Source of the DNA: Xiphias gladius
Taxonomy: Eukaryota; Chordata; Actinopteri; Istiophoriformes; Xiphiidae
Assembly: GCF_016859285.1 (NCBI RefSeq)
Contig: NC_053414.1
Coordinates: 832,517 to 896,516 of the forward strand
Direction: 5' to 3'
DNA length: 64,000 bases
A program made the position numbers and the translations under genes. The notes under the pieces were generated by a model. The model did no database searches, had not been told where the DNA came from, and worked only from the letters and a program-made list of their open reading frames with translations. Shown in pieces: positions 55,512-64,000 of the stretch. The first letter of the stretch is position 1. Each line of letters begins with the position of its first letter.

Positions 55512-57098
55512 CAGCTCTGGAAAAAATTGAGAGACCACTGCAAAATTATCACTTTCTCTGATTTCACTATTTATAGGTATGTGTTTGAGTTAAATGAACA
55601 TTTTTGTTTTATTCTATAAATTACTGACAAAATTTCTCCCAAATTCCAGATAAAAATATTGTCCTCTAGAGCATTAATTTGCAGAAAATGACAAATGGCC
55701 AAAATAACAAAAAAGATGCAGTGCTTTGGGACCTCAAATAATGCAAAGAAAACAAGTTCATATTCATTTTTCAACAACGCAATACTAATGTTTTAACTAA
55801 GGAAGAGTTCAGAAATCATTATTTGGTGGAATAACCCTGATTTTCAAATCACAGCTTTCATGCGTCTTGGCATGTTCTCCACCAGTCTTTCACATTGCTG
55901 TTGGGTGACTTTGTGCCACCCCTGGTGCAAAAATTCAAGCAGCTCAGCTTTGTTTAATGGCTTGTGACCATCCATCTTCCTCTTGATCACATTCCAGAGG
56001 TTTTTCATGGGGTTCAGGTTTGGAGATTGGGCTGGCCATGACAGGGTCTTGATCTGGTGGTCCTTCATCCACACCTTGATTGACCTAGCTGTGTGGCATG
56101 GAGCGTTGTCCTGCTGGAAAAAAACCAATCCTCAGAGTTGGGGAACATTGTCAGAGCAGGAGGCGGCAAGTTTTCTTCCAGGATAACCTTGTACGTGGCT
56201 TGATTCCTGCGTCCTTCGCAAAGACGCATCTGCCTGATTCCAGCCTTGCTGAAGCACCCCCAGATCATCACCGATCCTCCACCAAATTTCACAGTGGGTG
56301 CGAGACACTGTGGCTTGTAGGCCTCTCCAGGTCTCCGTCTCACCTTTAGACGACCAGGTGTTGGGCAAAACTGAAAATTGGACTCATCAGAGAAGATAAC
56401 CTTACTCCAGTCCTCTATGGTCCAATCCTTATGGCCTTTTGCAAACCTCAGCTTGGCTCTTCTTTGCTTCTCAGTGATGAAGGACTTTTTTCTAGCTTTA
56501 CACGACTTGAGCCCTGCCCCAGGAGCCTGTTTCGAACCGTTCTCGCCGTGCACTTCACCCCAGCTGCCATTTGCCATTATTTTTGTAGGTCACTTGATGT
56601 CATCCTACGCTTGCTGAGTGCCATTCAAATGAGTTGACGGTCATCCCAGTCAGTGGAGAGTCGGGTCTTTACCTTTGTTTTCCCCAATGTCTGCTGCTTG
56701 ACCTTGTTCTTTGAACCGCAGTCTTAGAAATTTTAAGGATGAAAACAACCTGACGCTCATTGTATCCTCTGCCAGTAAAGCCAGAATTGAACCCTTCTTT
56801 TCTCACTCAAAACTTTTTTTGCATGGTCAACAGTTATTTTTGATTCCAATTACTTTTGAGGTACTACTAGCACTGTTTTGCCATCCAGCTGGTCCTATTG
56901 CAAGAGGATAGTGATGACCACAGCAGTGGTTTTTATACTCTTCCTCGTTAAATAAGATTTGGTTCAGGTGATCATCTAATCAGTACCTCATTAAGTAGAA
57001 TGAGATGTGCTTGTGTTGGAATTCAACAGACACTGGCTGTCATACATGTAGAGATGCTGATTTCAGAAAAATTTGTCTCCTAATTTTTTCCAGAGCTG
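55512..57098 (-). mobile_element. Tc1-type transposon nested in LTR, copy 3
   Basis: About 1587 bp, same termini and same position within the LTR as copy 1. The right flanking TA has mutated to TT. Confidence 0.9.
55844..56577 (-). pseudogene. Tc1 transposase, copy 3 (frameshifted, catalytic Glu lost)
   Basis: Pieces 56065-56577 and 55844-56128, frame change at the A run near 56117. IFSDES and QQDNAPCHTA are present; LNPMKNLW has Lys for Glu (codon 56003-56005). Inactive. Confidence 0.88.
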
Positions 57099-57386
57099 TT
57101 TATTCCATCCAATGGCCAATTTGCCAAACATACATTCACATGCATATGTATAGGAAATAGGAAACCACGAGCCCAACAACTCAACTTGATTAATCAACAC
57201 TAGTCCAGTACAGTGTTACCATCTTTGGTCATGAAGAGACTGAAGCCTTGCTCTTCTGTGTACATTACATGTAATATGTTGTAAGCTATGTAATATGTTG
57301 GAGCTGAATCTGGGTTTAAGTTGAATTCTTCTTTAAAAGCGATATTTAAATGATAAACCCACTTACTTTTCTCATTTTCTATCACA

Positions 57387-57390
57387 AGGA
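57387..57390. repeat. Target-site duplication, provirus copy 3, right
   Basis: AGGA; partner 50528-50531. Confidence 0.8.
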
Positions 57391-57569
57391 CCTTAGTCCT
57401 AGAGTTATGCAATTGCAGACTGGTCTTAAACACCAGCACATAACATGTAATCCACCAACTTCCATAATTACTCAGTTTTAAACAAACATAGATTGATCAT
57501 GACATTGTCAGCAAAAAAAGAAAAAGGAAACTGATGTAGTGTGTAAGGATCCAAAGGCAACATGTCCAT

Positions 57570-57750
57570 AAAAAATAAGAGGACCTAGGACTTAACCCTG
57601 TGGTACACCACAGGATATCACAGCCTAAAAGGACAACGGAGAAATCTATTTTTATTCATATGCGATTAAGAGAAATCAAAACCCAAATCTGTGAAGCCAA
57701 CCAGTTTATAGAGACAGTGGACTCACACTGTGATCTGTCAACATAGGGAT
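57570..57750 (-). repeat. LINE reverse-transcriptase relic, cassette 6
   Basis: Near-identical to 26972-27150, with the VPQG block and the same in-frame stop. Confidence 0.6.
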
Positions 57751-58172
57751 GAAGTATAACATAAAATATATTGACCCCCAGTTGCATATGATTACTGTTA
57801 TACTGATATATTGATTATTTTTACATCAAATATGTTGTTTTCAGTATTAAAAGTGTTTCACATGTGGGCAATTGTCAATAAAGGAGAGAGAAACTCACAG
57901 AAAATATTCTCCCTACACAGGTGAATTTGAGCTCTATTAGATGTCAAAGTATTAACTGTTACACTCAGTTATTAATAATAAGCTACAAAACATTATTATC
58001 ATCAGAGTTTATATCGTATGAAACAAGTTTTTTATCTTTAATTCTTCATTTTCTGTTGTTTTTATCACCAGTACATAGAATCTAGACTGGATCATAAGAA
58101 ACCACTGAAGTTTAACAGTGTGTGACTCCCTCTAGTGGATGTTGTGGAGTATTCTGTTGTCTTTGCTCCAAA

Positions 58173-58210
58173 GGTTTTTGTACAGAGTTCTGGTGTTTCC
58201 TGTCACTGTG
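58173..58210 (-). promoter_or_regulatory. Recombination signal of A5
   Basis: CACAGTG 58204-58210, 22-bp spacer, ACAAAAACC 58173-58181, minus strand. Confidence 0.93.
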
Positions 58211-58656
58211 GGCTTCACAGCACAGTAGTACACAGCAGAGTCAGTCAGCTGAAGCTTCTGGATCTTCAGAGGAACTGATCTTGAGGTGGAATTCAGAGTG
58301 GATGAAAATCTCTCCCTGAACTCATCGGCTGTGATCCCTCCATCCAGTTTAAAGCGCCTCAGGATGAACTTGGGGCTGTTGTTTCCATCCTGTTTGTACC
58401 AGAAGAGATAATTACTTGTGGAACTGCTGTTATATAGACAGTCAAGTGTTACTGCCTCTCCTTCAGTAGCAGTCACATCTCTTTTTGGTTGCAGCACGTT
58501 GACTTTTTGTGCTCTGCATTCTGTAAAACACCAACAAACGGTATCAGTGTGCTGTCAGAGAATCGTCTCAGTGTTGGATCGATATCAGAGAAACTGAGTT
58601 GTGTTCATACCAAGGCACATAGCAGCCAGCAGCACTGAGATGAGCAGAGGCGTCAT
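58211..58656 (-). CDS. TRAV: TCR alpha/delta V gene A5
   Basis: Leader exon 58611-58656, 90-bp intron, V exon 58211-58520. CDR1 SSSTSNY as in A1; RRFKLDGG as in A3/A4; framework 3 [13 protein letters not shown] is unique. Germline CDR3 start CAVKP differs from CALQP and CALRP, and its two altered codons match the sequence beside the heptamer of the C pseudogenes (GTGAAGCC). Anchors intact, open. Confidence 0.9.
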
Positions 58657-59592
58657 ATCTGCAGTGTTGAGTCGCTGTGAGCTACAGCAAGTATAACGAA
58701 GGCTGTGAAGTCTCTGTTTAGTCTTCATCAACACTAAGTTGGTGGACTAGAAGGAGCCTGATCACAGTGACAGGGCTCATTCACAGCCCTCTGTTACCCC
58801 CCCTACTGACAACTTTACACTCAACACAGTTTTGTACCGCTCTGCTTTCCTACCTTAACTTGTCTTGTATGAAATCATCATTGGAAATTTGAGGTGACAC
58901 GTTTCCTCTTTTACAAATAGCGCAGATTGACTAATTGTTGTGAACCTGCTACGGCCCCTTTAATATCTTTTATCAGAAAGATCACAGGTAAACTGAGGGT
59001 TAATATTTGATCATCATGTGACTTTTTATGTTCTTTTCAGAGTGTTTTTTCTCTTGAGGATGATTTGCCAGTTTAGTATCTGTTGGTCAAATACAAAGAT
59101 GGCGGAGTTGTTGTGGAAGCTTAAATCAGCCAATGTTGAAACTAGGTAAAAACTTGAGCTGTTAAAGTTTGATTCTGCTGAGTTTTTCCTTCGATTTCAA
59201 TGTCTGTAAAAATAAAGTACTGATGATTTCAGAGTTTTATGAGTTAATGCTTTAGTGTGTATTTGGGATGTAGCTCCACATGTTGCCAAGGACAGTGAAC
59301 AATGGAAGCAGCTCATCGTGGCCTAATGACCCGCAGTGTATGAAGAGGATTAAGTGAGGACGTCATTGTCCATTTATTTGTTTTCCTGGTGTCTCGTGTT
59401 TGAAGCACCATCCAGTTGGTTCTTCATTGATGTGGATTTGCTGCTCATGTGAATCCACCCACAGTGTTTCACTAGCAGCTGTCACCACAGTGACTCTGAG
59501 AAAACAGCAATTAGCAGAGTCCATCTGATATGAAGCTGTGGGTTGAATACCACTTCACTCCTCTTTGAAGAGTAGTCAGATATCTGTGTTCA

Positions 59593-59631
59593 GGTTTTTG
59601 TACAGCCTCTTCTACACTTTGTATCACTGTG
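59593..59631 (-). promoter_or_regulatory. Recombination signal of B6
   Basis: CACAGTG 59625-59631, 23-bp spacer, ACAAAAACC 59593-59601, minus strand. Confidence 0.93.
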
Positions 59632-60239
59632 TCTCTAGAGCACAGTAGTAGAGGGCTGTGTCTGCCAGGGTTAGTCTGTTTATGGTCAGTTCAGTTGATG
59701 TATCTGTTGTTTGGGATTCGTATCGATTGTTAGGAATATATTCCCCATCTCTCCATGATTTTGCTCCTTTCCAGAGTATAAACTGAGGTGCCTGAAGGTC
59801 AGAATGATGTCTGTACCAGTAAAGATAAACATAATCTCTGGTTGTCTCATAGACACATCTGAGTTTGACAGATTCTCCTTCTCCTCCACTGACTTCATCT
59901 CTTACAGGAGAGATTGTGTCTCCAGCTATTAGTCCTGGAAAAAGTAGAGAAAATGAAGCCATGAGACTGACATTGTCCATGAGGCTGAGAGGAGAAGACA
60001 GTGGAAAATGTCACTGTACAGTTTTACTCTGTGGACAGAAACAACTCAACTGTAGCTGAGATCATAACTGGATTATACAAAACTTCATGACAAAGACAGA
60101 TTATGGTGCGTTTCCGACCATGAAGTTTTGTAAAATGGCGACAGGATATCAGGTTAATACATCAGGTTAAATGAGACACTCATTTGTTCCTAAACTCACC
60201 TATGAAGTGAGATAAAATCAAAAAGAGGTAAAGCAACAT
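59632..60239 (-). CDS. TCR alpha/delta V gene B6
   Basis: Leader exon 60200-60239, intron 265 bp, V exon 59632-59934. CDR1 TTRDYVYLYWY, CDR2 WKGAKSWRDGEY (one residue from B4). Framework 1 PVRDEV...VKLRC as in B3. The GC box upstream is reduced to GTGGCGGG. Open, anchors intact. Confidence 0.88.
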
Positions 60240-60964
60240 GTCTTTGGAGTTGTTGAAGCCAAACAGATGAACAATGTTCTTCCACTGCAGTAGAATGAAA
60301 AAACTAAACAGCCTCTCTGCTGCACAGCCCTTCTCCTCAACATCAAGCTGATTGAGCTTCTAGTTCCTCAAACATTTCTGCTCTGGAGACAGAAATAATC
60401 TCATTGTTTGAGGTGGACTCCAGTGGCGGGCCAGAGATAAACCTTTTTAGAGATTCTCTTCCTCCCAAAGTTCAGTTCAGACAGGTTATTTCAGCATCCA
60501 GAGCAGCTCTCTTGACTTTTCCTCATTCCACATCGTACAGTGAAGTAGAAGACATGAAAATAAATCCCTGTGTACTAATGATTGTGAATGAGTGAAACTA
60601 CAATGTAGGAATATAATCTGTGTCATGTAATGTCAAGAGGCGACTGTTCTCTTTTTGATCTTCATTTATACGATATGAAGAAAGTTTTATTACCCAGTAC
60701 TGTACCCAGTAGGTACCAGGTATTTAAATAATGTCTCTGTTCTTGTTTCTATAAATGCTGCCGCATCCACTGAGTTATCATCTCACAAAACCTCCTTATC
60801 ATCAGAGTTTCATTGTTTCATGATACAGCAAACACTTCATTTCTCTGCTGCTTTTTTCTTCAGTACATAGAATCTAGACTGGATCATAAGAAACCAGTGA
60901 AGTTTAACAGTGTGTGACTCCCTCTAGTGGATGTTGTGGAGTATTCTGTTGTCTTTGCTCCAAA

Positions 60965-61002
60965 GGTTTTTGTACAGAGTTCTGGTGTTTCCTGTCACTG
61001 TG
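60965..61002 (-). promoter_or_regulatory. Recombination signal of D3
   Basis: CACAGTG 60996-61002, 22-bp spacer, ACAAAAACC 60965-60973, minus strand. Confidence 0.93.
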
Positions 61003-61598
61003 GGCCTCAAAGCACAGTAGTACACAGCAGAGTCAGTCACCTGAAGCTTCTGGATCTTCAGAGGAACTGATGTCTTGTTTAGTTCAGCATTAAATCTGTC
61101 TTTTGGGAACTCTTCAGCATTTTGTACTGTTTTTGAGAAACATTTCAACATGAACTTTGGGAAGTCATTTGCTTCTTGTTTGTACCAGAACAGATAAGGT
61201 CCCGGGTCACTGGTCTCAAATGTACAACCGAGTGTAACTGTCTCTCCTTCAGTAGCAATGACATCTCCTGTTGGCTGGATCACTCTGTCTTCTCCTTTAC
61301 ACTCTGGGGAAGAACAGAACATGCAGAGGAAGAGACGAATCAATGAAGATGATTGATTAAAGGAGAACAATCAGTGGTTTAAACAGTTACCTGCCCAGAG
61401 AGTCAGACACACAAAGTGCTTTTACAAGGTTACAATTGTCGGCAGAAATGATCTGCTCTGATTTTCTGTATAATAATCATTAAAAGCACTGACTCTACAG
61501 CTCAGTAACATGTTGAAGTGTTTTCAGAGGAAACGTTTTGTTCTTTCCATCTTACCAAAGAAAAGAGCAGCGAGAATAATCCACAGCCAAAGTTCCAT
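61003..61598 (-). CDS. TRAV: TCR alpha V gene D3
   Basis: Leader exon 61556-61598, intron 252 bp, V exon 61003-61303. CDR1 ETSDPGPY (Pro for Thr of D1/D2) and germline end CALRP. The CALRP end with its codons matches A3, although the V families differ. Anchors intact, open. Confidence 0.9.
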
Positions 61599-61819
61599 CT
61601 CTACAACAAGGTTTAAATCAGCAGGAGAAACTAGCTGATGTTCAACATTCAGTCTGAGAATTGTTCTCTTCACAGCAGCAGTTATTATTGACAGAATGGT
61701 TGAACGTAGTGCAGCAGTAATGCACCGCCTACTGGATAATGTCGCCCTCTAGTGGAGGTAAAAAGCTGCGTTCCACCGTGGAAAAAAGGCTTCCAGCAGC
61801 TTGTCAGTGTGTCAGCTTG

Positions 61820-61857
61820 TGTTTTTGTACAGAGACTGTGGGTTTGCTGTCACTGTG
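61820..61857 (-). promoter_or_regulatory. Recombination signal of C pseudogene 3
   Basis: CACAGTG 61851-61857, 22-bp spacer, ACAAAAACA 61820-61828, minus strand. Confidence 0.8.
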
Positions 61858-62131
61858 GGCTTCACAGCAGAGTCAGTCACTGCAGCAGAGGAGATGTTCA
61901 TGTTGATTTGGTTTTTCTCCACTTTAATCTTCAGTCCAGGGACTGAAGCAGTTCCCACTGTTCCTCAAGCAGAGTGAGAGATGAGGAACTCTGGTGGTTT
62001 TCCTGGATATTGTCGATACCAGAAGAAGTAAGCAGCAGCAGCTTTGGAGTATGTGTAGGACAGAGTAACAGTGCTGCCTTCTGAACTGAACTCTTCATTG
62101 TTGACTGGAGTCAGATCTTCACAGTTGACGC
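61858..62131 (-). pseudogene. TCR V pseudogene, family C, copy 3
   Basis: Same TGA (61965-61967) and same loss of the YYC codons as the other two copies. The 5' side is like copy 1, without a C-type leader. Confidence 0.88.
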
Positions 62132-62639
62132 CTAAAGGAAGAGATGACTCTGTAACTTTATGATCAAACAGTTCATAAATCAGTGGAACTCTGTCAATGT
62201 TAAATATCTCACCTACATCTTATTGTGACCAGAAACAAAGTCACAAACAGACTGTAGGTTGTGGCGATCAGCCAAATTATAACCACTGATGGGTTTATAT
62301 TAATGACTGCACCATGTAAAAATGCTATACTGGAAACAATAGTTGTAATGATGACTTGAAAGTCTTGTAATTTTTGCTGTTTGTGTTTGTCTGGCACAGT
62401 TATAAGACTAAATTATAGATTGCATTATTATGTCAACATAATAATCAGTGTGAGGATTTTGGCCAAGGCCTGAGTCACGTTGATAATGGGTTTTTATTCA
62501 CCCACCTCCACACCCCACCAGTCCTGTCAACCAGTGATATGGCTCTGATTTACCTGCTTTCAGAGTGTCCAGCCCGTTACCTTCCTTTATGATAAGACAC
62601 ACAAATCAGTGTGGCGACAGGCTCAGATGTCGGCCTCGG

Positions 62640-64000
62640 CTAGTAGCGGAGTTTGGTGTGCAGAATCATACGGTTGAAACTTCAACAAAACCGTCAGAGA
62701 AGTCTGACGGATGATCATGGGACAAAGGCATGTTTTTCAGCTGGAGGTCCGAAACTAGGAGAACTAACAAGAATGGAGAAACCCAATGAGCTGACGAAAG
62801 CTGTGGTGGGACGGCACAACTGTGCTGTGAATGGACCAGAGTGGGGAGATTCTGATAGAGCTCATAGTAATGACATTATGGAGGTAAGCCAAGGTAGTGA
62901 GGAGTAAATAACTTTGCTGGGGCCAGTGCAAAGAAAATCAGGAGCAGTGGAGGGTATGGGAGAGGAATAGAGGAGAGAGCTGAGGAAGTTTGGTGAGGAG
63001 AGAGGAATTTCTTCCATGAGTCGGGTGAAATTGACAACTGTATCAAGAAACCAGATTGGGGATATACACATGGCTACGTTTTTGAAAGATGGAACTTTGT
63101 TGATTGTTGGCACAAGTGGAGAAGCGAGAGAGCAGGCTGACAGCATGAGAGAAATAGAGCTGTTTAAAGTGGCAAGTGCAAGCTGTATTGAAAGAGCGAG
63201 TGAGTGGAGTAAGGGAGTGATTTGGTGGGGGCCAGTCGGAGTCACGACGGAGGAAGTTAAATCAAACTTAGAGGGAGGAATTCTGAAAGGTGCTTGGGGG
63301 TTGCAGGTAACTCTAGAAGGAGTGAGGGAAGATAGTGAGTTTGTTGTGCTGGATTTTGAGGAGCAAGTCCTCCCAAAGAAAGTGACTCTAAGCTTCTTGA
63401 GTTACAGCGTAAGGGAGTACGTGCACAAAGCCAATGAGCTGTTACAAATGTCAAAGGTTCCGTCATACAGCCATGAAATGTAAAAGCAGAAGAGGATGTA
63501 CCAGATGTGGTGAAGATCATGAGTATGGGCAATGTAATCTGGAACAACCAAAATGTTGTAATTGTGGTGGCAATCACAGTGTGGCTTATAGGGGATGTGA
63601 AGTGATGAAAAGGGAAATGGGAATACAGCAGGTAAGAGCTCACAGAAAGGTCACGTATGCAGAGGCTGTGAAGATGGTGAGTCAGAGGAGGAACTGAAGA
63701 AAGAAACAGAGCAGGAAAACAACCCACACAAGATTCTGACCAGGCAAATGAGGGAAGAGTGCCAGTCACTTTCATAGCAGGAGTAGTAAATGCTACAATG
63801 GAAGTTAAAGCCAAAACGGAGAGAGTACAGTTAGTCGTGAAGGCGGCAGGTCATCGTCTAGATATCAGCGGGCTGAGATGGAAGGAGGTGAGGAACGATC
63901 TCGGAATTCAACCAAGCCAGCAGCAATCACGGGTTGGAGAGTACTAATAATGGTCCTCCTGCTACAATGGAATGCTAGAAGTTTGTCGGATCACGGACAG
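62640..64000 (+). mobile_element. I-clade (Nimb-like) LINE fragment, copy 2 (cut by window end)
   Basis: Nearly identical to 32100-33460: ORF1 with three CCHC knuckles followed by the WNARSL start of ORF2, where the window ends. Confidence 0.75.
63016..63697 (+). pseudogene. LINE ORF1 with three CCHC knuckles, copy 2
   Basis: First piece 63016-63483 and knuckle piece 63434-63697 overlap in different frames. Here the break is GTGCACAAAG where copy 1 has GTACCAAAG, an inserted base, while the base missing from copy 1 is present. Different lesions mean each copy broke on its own after duplication. Confidence 0.8.

Larger units (their letters stand above)
50532..57386 (-). mobile_element. Endogenous retrovirus, copy 3
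   Basis: Same provirus and site as copies 1 and 2, with the same nested Tc1. Shares with copy 1 the left-LTR/polypurine deletion, the 4-base RT deletion and the Asp-to-Tyr change in integrase, so copies 1 and 3 are sisters relative to copy 2. The complete 4-bp target duplication is preserved only here. Confidence 0.88.
55289..57386 (-). repeat. Right (5') LTR of provirus copy 3, split by Tc1
   Basis: Parts 55289-55511 and 57099-57386. Ends CACA before AGGA. Confidence 0.85.
46690..57390 (-). repeat. V cassette 5 (A4-B5-C3-retrovirus)
   Basis: A-B-C-retrovirus unit directly joined to the L2 3' flank; A4 to A5 is 11382 bp. Its provirus shares deletions with copy 1, while A4 resembles A3 and framework 1 of B5 resembles B4. 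Confidence 0.85.
44077..64000. repeat. Large tandem block, copy 2 (L2 to Nimb LINE, cut by window end)
   Basis: Same order as 1-33530 without the middle A-B-C-retrovirus cassette. Base 44077 corresponds to base 1, and base 64000 corresponds to about 33460 in copy 1. The sequence after the Nimb fragment lies outside the window, so the true repeat length is unknown. Confidence 0.8.
58075..64000 (-). repeat. V cassette 6 (A5-B6-D3-C pseudogene-Nimb LINE, partial)
   Basis: Same order as cassette 3; cut by the window end inside the Nimb LINE. Confidence 0.85.

Noticed and set aside
63257-63814. 185-codon minus-strand open frame (and 32324-33274)
   Set aside because: Antisense to the LINE ORF1 with CCHC knuckles; low-complexity Ser/Thr/Leu composition.
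4981-64000. Immunoglobulin light-chain locus
   Set aside because: V-set exons with a 23-bp-type signal would also fit lambda-type chains, but FWYRQYPGKPPEFL, FWYKQ and YYCAL ends match TCR alpha/delta V genes much better. No J or C segment is in the window to settle it fully.
1-64000. CRISPR array or bacterial operon structure
   Set aside because: No short regularly spaced repeats, and gene structure with introns is plainly vertebrate.

Overview
The window reads as vertebrate, almost certainly ray-finned fish, genomic DNA from a T-cell receptor alpha/delta V-gene array. Seventeen apparently intact V genes (each a short leader exon, a small intron, a V-set exon and a 22/23-bp spacer recombination signal), three V pseudogenes and two truncated V 3' ends all lie on the minus strand. 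The interspersed DNA is typical of teleost genomes: an endogenous retrovirus with a gammaretrovirus-like pol, long Tc1-type DNA transposons, an L2/CR1-type LINE with an esterase-like ORF1 and an I-clade (Nimb-like) LINE with three CCHC knuckles. No D, J or C segment was recognised, and no ordinary protein gene. V families are called A, B, C and D here (working names).

Layout by + coordinate: L2 LINE copy 1 (1-3575); cassette 1 = A1-B1-C1-retrovirus copy 1 with a nested Tc1 (4919-15597); cassette 2 = A2-B2-C2-retrovirus copy 2 (16287-26794); cassette 3 = A3-B3-D1-C pseudogene-Nimb LINE (27479-33530); unique sequence; cassette 4 = B4-D2-C pseudogene (about 37315-40230, no A gene); unique sequence with a decayed Tc1; L2 copy 2 (about 43500-46336); cassette 5 = A4-B5-C3-retrovirus copy 3 (46690-57390); cassette 6 = A5-B6-D3-C pseudogene-Nimb LINE (58075-64000). 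Cassette period is about 11.2-11.4 kb when the retrovirus is present. On top of this, a larger block (L2 to Nimb) occurs twice: 1-33530 and 44077-64000; the first contains one extra cassette.

The retrovirus occupies the same site, with a 4-bp target duplication, in all three copies and carries the same nested Tc1 in its 5' LTR. It inserted once and was copied with the V genes. Its gag, protease and most of env are gone and its pol is broken.

The germline V exons would supply variable domains of TCR alpha or delta chains after joining to downstream J (or D-J) segments. The main observations are: family B differs between copies mainly at CDR1 and CDR2; a 180-bp module spanning the V 3' end and its signal is nearly identical across families A, C and D; one junction looks like crossing-over inside that module; and cassette relationships are mosaic. 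All functional statements are homology-based readings by eye; no alignment or database search was run.
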